Assembly (NCBI GenBank): GCA_009918425.1
Contig: RGEC01000048.1
Span: forward strand, 1 to 12,061
Length of the DNA stretch: 12,061 nt
DNA from: Bacteroidota bacterium
Lineage (GTDB): Bacteria > Bacteroidota > Bacteroidia > NS11-12g > UBA955
Direction of reading: 5' to 3'
Within the stretch, counting starts at the first letter, position 1. Every line of letters starts with the position of its first letter. Of this stretch, positions 1 to 6,993 are shown one piece after another. Under the pieces are notes generated by a model that worked only from the letters and a program-made list of their open reading frames with translations, ran no database searches and was not told the origin of the DNA. The position numbers and the translations under genes were made by a program.

Positions 1-503
1 ACTGCAAGCACAGGCTGGGTAAACAGCCATACCCGAATCCAGCTGTTTTTTCTGAGTTTCATGCCATACACCGCAGTTGCAAAAACGGCCATGGCAAAAA
101 TTCCTGCGTGTGCTATATAATATTCGGCATACAGAAAGGGTGAAAATCCATGGGTTAATTCAGGTGTAAGGATAGAATGAAATGCACCCGGAAGTCCCCA
201 GTAAACCAGTAATTCAAACAAATTTTGTCCGGGTTTGAAATGGATAATGCCTGCCAGAATCACGCTCATGGAACACAGATGCAGTGGCAGAGAACTGTGC
301 AGGTGCCATTTTCCGACATTCAGCAAATAAAAGTGTTGTATAACAATAACAAGAAGTATGAAAGTGCCTATGACTTTTCCCGTCCAGGTTTTGGTTTCAT
401 CCTTTTTATTTTGCAGAAAATAGGGAGGAAGCACAATAAAGGCGAGGGAAAAAGCGATTCCTGTCCACCATTCCTGGCTACCCGGAGCAATGGCATAGTG
501 CAT
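1..503 (-). CDS. YwaF/TMEM164-like integral membrane protein (partial, C-terminus beyond left edge)
   Basis: This reading frame is open from an ATG at 501-503 to the left edge, giving about 167 residues with no stop. The protein is very hydrophobic, with membrane segments near residues 14-30, 45-62, 72-88, 97-113 and 127-147. Three stretches fit the TIGR02206/YwaF family, which is related to animal TMEM164: LPLHLC (72-77), YWGLPGAF with LTPEL (101-116), and YYIAHAG (128-134). Known: human TMEM164 is described as a cysteine-centred acyltransferase acting on ether lipids. Inferred: Cys77 and His132 could be the equivalent pair, although the bacterial members have no firm function that I know of. 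The gene is the last visible member of the minus-strand unit, 46 bases after the small membrane protein gene. No better in-frame start exists between the ATG and the upstream in-frame stop. The family call is fairly good; the function is open. Confidence 0.75.
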   Translation of the reverse strand, partial: MHYAIAPGSQEWWTGIAFSLAFIVLPPYFLQNKKDETKTWTGKVIGTFILLVIVIQHFYLLNVGKWHLHSSLPLHLCSMSVILAGIIHFKPGQNLFELLVYWGLPGAFHSILTPELTHGFSPFLYAEYYIAHAGIFAMAVFATAVYGMKLRKNSWIRVWLFTQPVLA

Positions 504-549
504 GCCGCAATAAACTTCTAAAACTTCAATAAATCAACTTTGCAACGGG

Positions 550-741
550 TTAGTCGCGATTTTGTTTCTGCTTCGCCCTTACCATTGAATCAACATAACG
601 CGGGTTGTAATCGGTGCGATAACCGCCTTTGCGCAGGGATTTGCGGCCTTTGAGTTTATATTGATAAATGACATAGCCGGTGCCCAGAATGATGGCAATA
701 AATACGATTAGGGCAATAATCTTGTGCGATTTTTTTTGCAT
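550..741 (-). CDS. Small single-pass membrane protein, unknown function
   Basis: This 63-residue protein has a short basic N-terminus (MQKKSHK), one clear membrane segment at about residues 8-27, and a strongly basic polar tail rich in Lys, Arg and Tyr. The ATG lies 3 bases after the stop of the dehydrogenase gene, so the two are almost certainly translated from one mRNA, and this position supports it being a real gene. I recognise no family. The basic tail right after the membrane segment suggests that the tail faces the cytoplasm (positive-inside rule, inference). It could be an accessory or stabilising subunit for a neighbouring membrane protein, but nothing in the sequence shows this. Confidence 0.7.
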   Translation of the reverse strand: MQKKSHKIIALIVFIAIILGTGYVIYQYKLKGRKSLRKGGYRTDYNPRYVDSMVRAKQKQNRD

Positions 742-744
742 GAA

Positions 745-1830
745 TTATTGTGCTAATACAATACCGGTTTGGGCCGAAATGTTTTGAAGATCATCCCAAA
801 CTTTTTCCACCAGCGGAATTCCTTGCCATGCTCTTTCAGCATGGCTCAATCGCTCTTTATCGCCCGGAATCTGCACAGGATTGGCAGATTGTATGGATTT
901 TGCTGCCCTGAAACGCTGAATCCATTGGTCCATGTGTTTTTTAAATTCTTCAGCGGGCCGGAAACCATCAATTCTCCAGGCACCCACAAAATGTCCGATT
1001 CCTTTACCGGGAAGGTTATCCAGCGGATCCAGAAAGGAAACAAACGGAGGAACCCAAGGACCGTAATTGGCGCCGCTCAGCACCCCACTAAGAATATCAA
1101 CCACCGCACTGAGACCATAACCTTTGTAACTGCCGTGGTCCATGTCGCTGCCCAAGGTAAGCAGCATGCCGCCATTTTTAAGTTCAGATGGGTTTTCACT
1201 GTCAGAACCATCTTTTTGCGTAAGCCAGCCTTTTGGAATGTTTTTTTCTGCCCGTTCGGCGATTTCCAGTTTACCGTTACTTGCTGCCGAAGTAGCCATA
1301 TCCAGTACAAATGCCGGTTCATGCAATGCGGGAATAGCCAAACATATGGGGTTGGTGCCGAGCATGCGTTCTGCGCCCAGCGCCGGTGTCACCAGCGGAC
1401 TGGCATTGGTCACAGCAAATCCAATCATATCATGGGGTAGTGCCTTCATAGCATGGTAAGCTGCTATTCCAAAATGGTTGCTGTTTTGAATGGCAACCCA
1501 GCCACTGCCCACATTTTTGGCTTTTTCTATGGCAATTTCCATGGCGGCAGGCGCTGAAACAAGGCCGATTCCTGCATCCGCATCATAGGAAGCAGTGGAC
1601 GGCGTTTCATGAAGGATTTTCATATCCGGAATCGGATTGATGCGCTGTTTTTCAATCAACCGCAGGTAACCCGATAAACGTGCAACGCCGTGGGAATCAA
1701 TACCACGCAAATCTGCCGAAACAAGCACATCAGCAGCCTGCTTAGCATGTTTTTCGGAAAATCCGTAATGAATAAAAATACGCTCTACCCAAGGCTGCAG
1801 TTTGTTTTGGTGAATGACGATTTCAGCCAT
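745..1830 (-). CDS. Malate/L-lactate dehydrogenase family (Ldh_2) NAD(P)-dependent oxidoreductase
   Basis: The 361-residue length is normal for the Ldh_2 family (PF02615). This family holds malate, L-lactate, sulfolactate, ureidoglycolate and delta-1-piperideine/pyrroline-2-carboxylate dehydrogenases or reductases, and is unrelated to the classical Rossmann-fold MDH/LDH. Visible motifs are DLRGIDSHGV (40-49, with Ser46 and the conserved His47), NSNHFG (116-121, with His119), GTNP (158-161), DMATS (177-181) and the glycine-rich HGSYKGYGL (232-240). It is probably a soluble cytoplasmic enzyme reducing a 2-oxo acid or cyclic imine; the exact substrate cannot be read from the sequence. I chose the ATG at 1828-1830, 2 bases after the M61 stop. 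A TTG at 1834-1836 would add two residues and overlap that stop. The tight packing points to co-expression with the peptidase, but a functional link is unclear. Confidence 0.92.
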   Translation of the reverse strand: MAEIVIHQNKLQPWVERIFIHYGFSEKHAKQAADVLVSADLRGIDSHGVARLSGYLRLIEKQRINPIPDMKILHETPSTASYDADAGIGLVSAPAAMEIAIEKAKNVGSGWVAIQNSNHFGIAAYHAMKALPHDMIGFAVTNASPLVTPALGAERMLGTNPICLAIPALHEPAFVLDMATSAASNGKLEIAERAEKNIPKGWLTQKDGSDSENPSELKNGGMLLTLGSDMDHGSYKGYGLSAVVDILSGVLSGANYGPWVPPFVSFLDPLDNLPGKGIGHFVGAWRIDGFRPAEEFKKHMDQWIQRFRAAKSIQSANPVQIPGDKERLSHAERAWQGIPLVEKVWDDLQNISAQTGIVLAQ

Positions 1831-1832
1831 AA

Positions 1833-3602
1833 TCAATTGATTTTACCCAGCCATTTTACCAGTGCCGGAGTGGTTTTGTCTTTTTCAAAACCCAGCGACA
1901 ATGCAAATCTGCCGGTGAGAGAAAACCTAAAATCGAGTTCTTTAACAATGCCACCCCGTGAAACCATCAGTTTTGAAGATTCGGGGTATGATAATTTTTT
2001 AAACAATTCATCGGCATCGTTGTTGATGCGAAAGCCATTGATAGCAATGAGTTCATCATTTACATTCACGCCCGAATTCCAGGCCGGAGTGCCATTTTCT
2101 GTGAATTTTACAATGGTTTTTCCGTTTTCCTGGGCCGTAGTCATGCCGCTGACATGTCGTTTTTCTGTTTTGATATTGACGGTTAAACCTACATCGCTGA
2201 ATACACCCTGATAATCGGGTGTTTCCAATGAGCGCACATGCTTGTCAAAAAACGGTTTTAGGTCTGTTCCGGCAACCTCAGAGGCAGCCGATTCAAATTC
2301 TGCCGGGCTGAATCCGCGTTTTTTCTCAATATAGAAACGGTTCCACAGCAGCTTCATCAAATCGTCAAGATTCTTTTTTCCGTTTGAGGAACTGCTGATT
2401 TTTGCATCCAGCAGGGCCGCTACCACAAGTCCCTTGGCATAATAGCTGATGGCGGTATTCTTGCTGTTTTCGTTTGGGCGATATTCCTTAATCCACGCAT
2501 CGTGGCTGCTTTGTGCCAGGGTCTGAATTTTACTGCCGGGTCTGTTTTCCAGATCGTTCACATAACTTTCCAGCGTAGCCAGAAACTGGGCGGGTTTTAC
2601 GAATCCGGCCCTGAGCATAGCCAGCTCATCATAGTAGGAAGTTACCCCCTCCGCAACCCAAAGCTGCTCTGTGTAATTCTCCTCGTGGTAATTAAAGGGG
2701 CCCAGCTCAACAGGCCTTATGCGTTTCACATTCCAAAGGTGGAAATATTCGTGGGCACACAATCCCAGAAAAGATTTGTATTTTGATTCATCTTTCCAGT
2801 TTAATCGGCTCATTACCACTACGGTACTGTTGAGATGCTCCAGTCCGCCACCACCGGCTTCCACATTCTGCACAATAAAGAGATATTCCTTGCAGGGATG
2901 CACACCCACGATGTCGGTCATGGTTTCACAGACGGTCTTTAAATCCTTCAGCAATCGGGTTTTGTCTGCATTGTGAATTCCCACCATGGCCACTTTGTGC
3001 GGAACGCCACGCACATCGAATGACCATTCTTCGTGATTGCCAAGCTGTATGGGTGAATCGGCCAGTTCGTCATAATGAGAAAATAAAAAGTAACCCTCTT
3101 TGTTTTTGGGCAAGGCTGTGCTGATTTTGGTGTAATTGCCGGGAAGATTTATTCCCAAAGTGCCAGCGGTATTTTCCATTCCTTGCACCAGCATGCAGAT
3201 ACTACTGGGATTGAGCAGGGCCTGATCGGCATCCACGAAGGAAGTGCGTACGCTGAATTCGAAAGCATATACCCAATAGGTAACTTTTATCCTTTCAGCC
3301 TTGCCTTTGGAAACGCTCCATGTATTTTTCTTGGATTTGCTCACCGTAAGGGGTTTGCCTGATGCTGTGGCTTCAAAACGCTCTACGCTTTTGCTGAATT
3401 CTCTTACCAGGTAGCTTCCCGGTGTCCATACCGGCATGCTTAATGAAACATCCTTTTTATTCGGACAAAAAATTTCCATTTCCACTTTCACATAATGGGT
3501 ATGGGGCTCTGGAATACTGAGGTTGTAATGGATGATACTTGTGTTCTGGGCTTGGCTCATGTGTAGGATAAATGTAAAAATTAAACCTGTTAAGATTCGC
3601 AT
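1833..3602 (-). CDS. M61 family glycyl aminopeptidase-type metallopeptidase with PDZ domain, exported
   Basis: The 589-residue protein belongs to peptidase family M61, zinc aminopeptidases first described as preferring N-terminal Gly or Ala. It starts with a signal peptide (MRILTGLIFTFILHMSQA, probable cut before QN), so it acts in the periplasm or is membrane-associated. A beta-rich N-terminal domain follows (about 20-200). The catalytic domain has a GGGGLEH substrate-site motif near 251-256, the zinc motif HEYFH at 284-288, and a third ligand Glu318 in WVAEGVTSYY. A PDZ domain lies at about 470-555. The frame stays open to an ATG at 3686, but the ATG at 3602 places the signal peptide at the N-terminus and avoids overlap with the divergent gene at 3661. 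It is the first gene of the minus-strand unit. Family assignment is firm; natural substrates are unknown. Confidence 0.95.
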   Translation of the reverse strand: MRILTGLIFTFILHMSQAQNTSIIHYNLSIPEPHTHYVKVEMEIFCPNKKDVSLSMPVWTPGSYLVREFSKSVERFEATASGKPLTVSKSKKNTWSVSKGKAERIKVTYWVYAFEFSVRTSFVDADQALLNPSSICMLVQGMENTAGTLGINLPGNYTKISTALPKNKEGYFLFSHYDELADSPIQLGNHEEWSFDVRGVPHKVAMVGIHNADKTRLLKDLKTVCETMTDIVGVHPCKEYLFIVQNVEAGGGGLEHLNSTVVVMSRLNWKDESKYKSFLGLCAHEYFHLWNVKRIRPVELGPFNYHEENYTEQLWVAEGVTSYYDELAMLRAGFVKPAQFLATLESYVNDLENRPGSKIQTLAQSSHDAWIKEYRPNENSKNTAISYYAKGLVVAALLDAKISSSSNGKKNLDDLMKLLWNRFYIEKKRGFSPAEFESAASEVAGTDLKPFFDKHVRSLETPDYQGVFSDVGLTVNIKTEKRHVSGMTTAQENGKTIVKFTENGTPAWNSGVNVNDELIAINGFRINNDADELFKKLSYPESSKLMVSRGGIVKELDFRFSLTGRFALSLGFEKDKTTPALVKWLGKIN

Positions 3603-3660
3603 ACCACAAATTACGGTTATTTTTGGGGGTTCGTTATCGACAATTTGTATACCGTTTAAC

Positions 3661-4113
3661 ATGAGATGGATAATATTCGCGAGCACTATTTTTACTTGCC
3701 TGATTTTACAGCAATTTCAGTGCAATAGATGTGATCGCGCGTGTGCCGAATCCGGCAGCTTTAAAATTGTGGATAGCAAAACAGGAGCCGATTTATATTT
3801 CGGTCCCTTGGCAAAATATGAGGCAGATAGTGTTTGGATAACAGGAGAAGCATTGGGTGGCAATACATGGAGCCGAGCTTGGCTGATGTACTATGATTCT
3901 ATGTTTACGACATATCCGTATTACAGAAATGGGAATAGCTACCCAACGGATACATTCTATCTCTTAAACCAATCAGATATTGATACCATAAAACTTATTT
4001 TCAATCCGGAAGCTACAGATTGCTGTAAACCGTATTTCAAAATAAAATCCATGATTTTTAATGGCGTTTCAGGCACGAAAAAAGACGGATACTGGATTTT
4101 TACGAAGTACTGA
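3661..4113 (+). CDS. Small exported protein, possible lipoprotein, unknown function
   Basis: This 150-residue protein begins with a signal-like segment (MRWIIFASTIFTCLILQQ). It is followed by a cysteine cluster at 21, 24 and 28 and a mature part rich in aromatic and polar residues, ending with a CC pair at 121-122 and a YWIFTKY terminus. Cys21 could be a lipid anchor, but the residues before it (QFQ) are not a normal lipobox, so plain secretion with disulfides is equally possible. The frame is open upstream to 3532, but that start would overlap the M61 gene heavily; the ATG at 3661 puts the hydrophobic segment at the N-terminus. It is divergent from the M61 gene (58 bases between starts) and lies 37 bases before the RemB/Wzi-like gene. 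I do not recognise a named domain. The TGADLYFGP stretch and the C-terminal CC and NG region resemble small uncharacterised Bacteroidota envelope proteins (weak recollection). Confidence 0.7.
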   Translation: MRWIIFASTIFTCLILQQFQCNRCDRACAESGSFKIVDSKTGADLYFGPLAKYEADSVWITGEALGGNTWSRAWLMYYDSMFTTYPYYRNGNSYPTDTFYLLNQSDIDTIKLIFNPEATDCCKPYFKIKSMIFNGVSGTKKDGYWIFTKY

Positions 4114-4138
4114 TTCTCTTTAAATCAACGGCAGTGCT

Positions 4139-4146
4139 TATGTTTG
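4139..4146 (+). promoter_or_regulatory. Bacteroidota-type -7 element (TAnnTTTG) for the RemB/Wzi-like gene
   Basis: TATGTTTG matches the Bacteroidota -7 consensus TAnnTTTG exactly and ends only 4 bases before the ATG at 4151. I see no good -33 TTG at the usual distance. If it is used, the mRNA would have almost no leader. The match is short and chance is possible. Confidence 0.45.
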
Positions 4147-4150
4147 CATT

Positions 4151-5809
4151 ATGCATCCAAGGCTTATCCTGTCGCTGCTACTTTTCGCATGTTTTCAGGC
4201 GAATGCCCAGTATATTGTATATGAACCGGGTTGCTGGCAGGAGTTGCAGTTGATTATTTCACAGGATGGAGGTAACAGCATGCGTTTTAATCCAAGGGTT
4301 TGGAACGCCAATGCGGATACTGTTCAATCCTCTCGCGGTGTGCCTTTCAGGCCCTATTTTCAGGTTGATAATCCTGAATCAGAAGGCCGGTTTGTTGGGC
4401 AGTATTCGAAACGAAACCGAATTTTTCGTCAGAAAGGAATGTTCTACAGCTGGCAAGATGCGAATGAGAAAGGTAAATCAACATTCATTATCAATCCTGT
4501 ACTGAATTTGCAGGCAGGAAGCGGATATGACGGTACTTTTAACCAGAATGGCCGCGGGGTGGAAGTGCGTGGAAATATTCAGCAAAAAGTGGCATTCTAT
4601 TCCCGTGTAACCGAAAATCAGTCTTATTTTCCGCAATTTGTGAACCGCTACCGCGATTCGCTCGGTGTGGTTCCCGGACTGGGTTGGTGGAAAGGTGTGG
4701 GTCAAAATGGCGGCGTTGCAGCACCGGAAACCGATTACCTACAATCGGTAGGCTATGTTTCGGCGACTCTGCTAAATGATGTAACCGCTAAAAATCATAT
4801 TGTTTTCAGTGCAGGTCACGATCGGTTTTTTGTCGGTCAGGGAATCCGTAGCCTGATATTGAGCAATTATACCGCGCCTTATGGTTTTGTGCGTTTAAAC
4901 ACCTCATTAGGGCCCTTTAAATACCAAAATTTGTATGGTCAGCTGAATGGATTTACACCGCTTTTGGGAAATACGCTGTTGCCGAAAAAGTATTTTGCCC
5001 TTCACCGCGGCAGCCTAACATTTGCCAATCCTTTTCAAAAACTTGAACTCGGTTTTTCTGAGATGATTATTCACAACAGGCCGCAGGGTGGATTTGACCT
5101 GGATTACTTGAATCCGGTAATTTTTTACCGTTCGGTAGAAGCCAATGCCGGCAGTGCTGATAATGCCCTGATGGCTTTTGATTTTACCTACAGTTTGCCA
5201 TACCGCTGGCGGTTTTACGGACAAGCTGTTTTGGATGAGTTTAAACTGAGCAAAGTGAAGCAAGGCGGCTGGTGGGGCAACAAATTCGGCTGGCAGCTGG
5301 GTCTCATGCGCATTCTAAGAACATCCCAAGGCAATGGTTTGCTGCAGGCTGAATATAACACCGTAAGACCCTATACCTATTCCCACTCCGATGTTTTGAA
5401 TAGCTACACGCATTACAACCAGCCACTGGCGCATCCGCTGGGCAGCAATTTCAGGGAATGGAGTTTTAAAGGATTTTTTCAACCCAAAGCACTGCCCAAC
5501 CTACGCATTCACGCGCTGGCTATGATGGCCAAACAAGGAAACGATCCCTGGCTGAATGGACCCAATTTCGGCAGCAATCCCCGGCGCGATAATGATGTTA
5601 GGGTAGGGGATGAAGGGATTAACATGTTGCAGGGAGAAATATCAAACATTCGCTCCTTTAAGCTAGATATAACCTACATGGTCTACCACAATGTAAATAT
5701 AGATTTAAGCTGGCTGTACCGAAACCAAACGGGCTGGCATCCTTCGTCAGGAAACTGGTTTAATCTGGGTCTTCGCTGGAATTTTGAACCGGTGCAGCAT
5801 TTGTACTAA
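4151..5809 (+). CDS. Outer-membrane beta-barrel protein, RemB / capsule-assembly Wzi-like
   Basis: The 552-residue protein has a signal peptide (residues 1-19, probable cut ANA|Q). Its mature sequence is built from alternating hydrophobic/polar strands rich in Tyr, Trp, Phe, Gly and Asn, and it ends in a strand of the type seen at the end of outer-membrane barrels (LGLRWNFEP, then HLY). Stretches such as HDRFFVGQGIRSL (about 226-238) and NRPQGGFDLDYLNPVIFYRS (about 312-331) resemble the Wzi capsule-assembly family (PF14052) and the proteins named RemB in gliding Bacteroidota. Known: Wzi helps attach capsule in Gram-negative bacteria, and RemB of Flavobacterium johnsoniae is associated with gliding motility. 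No capsule or gliding gene is adjacent, so the specific role is open. The 3' end overlaps recF by 50 bases on the opposite strand. Confidence 0.82.
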   Translation: MHPRLILSLLLFACFQANAQYIVYEPGCWQELQLIISQDGGNSMRFNPRVWNANADTVQSSRGVPFRPYFQVDNPESEGRFVGQYSKRNRIFRQKGMFYSWQDANEKGKSTFIINPVLNLQAGSGYDGTFNQNGRGVEVRGNIQQKVAFYSRVTENQSYFPQFVNRYRDSLGVVPGLGWWKGVGQNGGVAAPETDYLQSVGYVSATLLNDVTAKNHIVFSAGHDRFFVGQGIRSLILSNYTAPYGFVRLNTSLGPFKYQNLYGQLNGFTPLLGNTLLPKKYFALHRGSLTFANPFQKLELGFSEMIIHNRPQGGFDLDYLNPVIFYRSVEANAGSADNALMAFDFTYSLPYRWRFYGQAVLDEFKLSKVKQGGWWGNKFGWQLGLMRILRTSQGNGLLQAEYNTVRPYTYSHSDVLNSYTHYNQPLAHPLGSNFREWSFKGFFQPKALPNLRIHALAMMAKQGNDPWLNGPNFGSNPRRDNDVRVGDEGINMLQGEISNIRSFKLDITYMVYHNVNIDLSWLYRNQTGWHPSSGNWFNLGLRWNFEPVQHLY

Positions 5810-6887
5810 GCGGTTTTTCCAGCGCAAAGTATTTTTTTTCTACGGTCAATCCCTCCAAATGCTCTTTTACCCTATCTGCATGCGTATCGGTAATGATAAT
5901 CTGCCCGAAATAATCCCTGGCTACGAGTTCCATCAGTTTGCCGGCCCGGCTGCCATCAATTTTTTCAAAAATATCATCCAGCAGCAGTATGGGTTTCTTG
6001 CCTGTTTTTTCCAGAAAATACTTGTATTGCGCCAGTTTTAGGGCGATGACATAACTCTTTATCTGTCCCTGCGAACCATATTTTTTCAGGGGATAATCAC
6101 CCAGTAAAAACTCCAGATCATCTTTGTGGGTGCCGCTGCCTGTACGCTGTAAAATTCGGTCTTTATCTCGGTTGAGGTACAATAAATCTTTCAGGGGTTT
6201 TTCGTGTAATTCACTCACATATAGCAGGGTAGGATGCTCTGCCTCACCGCTTAAAAATCCGTAAAACTCTTGAAAATAGGGTGTGAATTCGGCAATAAAC
6301 TCTCGACGTTTTTCAAAAATGCGCTGCCCGGCAATTGCCATGCGGTCGTCGAAGGTTTCCAGCAACAAAGGATCTACAGGTCTTCCTTCCGCTTGTTTCA
6401 AAAATGCATTGCGCTGGTCCAGTAACTTTTTGTATAGGCTTAGTTGCTCCAGATATTGTCTGTCGGTCTGGCTGATGGTAAAATCCAGAAATCGCCTTCG
6501 CTCCTCGCTGCCTTCAAGCACCAGCGAAATATCATAGGGCGTAATAAATACCGTTTGTATGATGCCTATATGGTCAATCAGCCGACTGTATACCTTGCCG
6601 TTTTTCTTAAGCGTTTTTTTGCCTTTGCCAAAGTTTACCAGAATCTCCGTGGTAGTATCATTCTCAAAAAAACCGTGTATGCTAAAAAACGTCTGTCCGT
6701 GTTTAATCAGTTGCTGATCTATTCCATTAAAAAAACTCTTGGTATTGGCCAGGTAGTAAACTGCATCCAGAATATTGGTTTTCCCGCTGCCATTGGGACC
6801 TGTAATGCAATTAATGCCATTGCAAAACTGCAGGTGCTGTTCTTCGTGGTTCTTAAAATAAAAGAGTTGCAGCCCGCCAATGTGCAT
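5760..6887 (-). CDS. recF: DNA replication and repair protein RecF
   Basis: The 375-residue protein is an SMC-like ATPase that, with RecO and RecR, loads RecA onto gapped or SSB-coated DNA during repair at stalled forks. It shows the Walker A motif GPNGSGKT (30-37), the RecF-typical GSGTHKDDLEF (250-260), the ABC signature-like GSQGQIKS (271-278) and Walker B ILLLDDIFEKID (300-311) followed by the TDTHADR switch region (333-339). All catalytic features are intact and the length is normal. The start MHIGGLQLFYFKNHEE matches the usual RecF beginning. The last 16 or so residues, a polar tail ending NSSEDPD, are encoded on the strand opposite the end of the RemB/Wzi-like gene and lie beyond the conserved fold. 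recF sits away from dnaA, dnaN and gyrB here; its promoter is probably the box at 6892-6899. Confidence 0.97.
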   Translation of the reverse strand: MHIGGLQLFYFKNHEEQHLQFCNGINCITGPNGSGKTNILDAVYYLANTKSFFNGIDQQLIKHGQTFFSIHGFFENDTTTEILVNFGKGKKTLKKNGKVYSRLIDHIGIIQTVFITPYDISLVLEGSEERRRFLDFTISQTDRQYLEQLSLYKKLLDQRNAFLKQAEGRPVDPLLLETFDDRMAIAGQRIFEKRREFIAEFTPYFQEFYGFLSGEAEHPTLLYVSELHEKPLKDLLYLNRDKDRILQRTGSGTHKDDLEFLLGDYPLKKYGSQGQIKSYVIALKLAQYKYFLEKTGKKPILLLDDIFEKIDGSRAGKLMELVARDYFGQIIITDTHADRVKEHLEGLTVEKKYFALEKPLSTNAAPVQNSSEDPD

Positions 6888-6891
6888 GCCG

Positions 6892-6899
6892 CAAAGTTA
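6892..6899 (-). promoter_or_regulatory. Bacteroidota-type -7 element (TAnnTTTG) for recF
   Basis: Read on the minus strand, TAACTTTG fits TAnnTTTG exactly and ends 4 bases before the recF ATG. About 20 bases further upstream there is a CTG, one mismatch from the TTG of the -33 element. Transcription would start at or within a few bases of the start codon, so recF mRNA may be nearly leaderless. Confidence 0.5.
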
Positions 6900-6985
6900 G
6901 TTTTTTTGACCGGTTATGGCAGGAAGAATTCACTGCGATTAATTAAATCATTTGAGCAGAATGCAGCTTATATGCCAATAAAGAT

Positions 6986-6993
6986 TAGTTTTG
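6986..6993 (+). promoter_or_regulatory. Possible -7 element (TAnnTTTG) at the start of the HI0933-family gene
   Basis: TAGTTTTG is an exact match to TAnnTTTG, but its last three bases are the TTG proposed as start codon of the downstream gene. If the box works as a promoter, the gene must start further in, for example at the TTG codons at 7024 or 7027. No -33 TTG sits at the expected spacing; the nearest TTTG (6951-6954) is too far away. Confidence 0.3.

Noticed and set aside
225..521. 98-residue plus-strand reading frame at the left edge
   Set aside because: It is antisense to the YwaF/TMEM164-like gene, which has clear family motifs on the minus strand; the plus-strand product looks like random sequence.
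769..1440. 223-residue plus-strand reading frame
   Set aside because: It is a shadow of the dehydrogenase gene, whose motifs are unmistakable on the minus strand; the product is rich in Cys/His/Phe without any pattern.
1690..2211. 173-residue plus-strand reading frame across the dehydrogenase/M61 junction
   Set aside because: It is antisense to two well-supported genes and shows no domain or start context.
3607..3613. Promoter-like TAATTTG on the minus strand upstream of the M61 gene
   Set aside because: It lacks one base of the TAnnTTTG spacing and touches the start codon region; too weak to list as a promoter.
3603..3686. Longer M61 protein starting at 3686
   Set aside because: The extra 28 residues precede a good signal peptide and would overlap the divergent gene at 3661.
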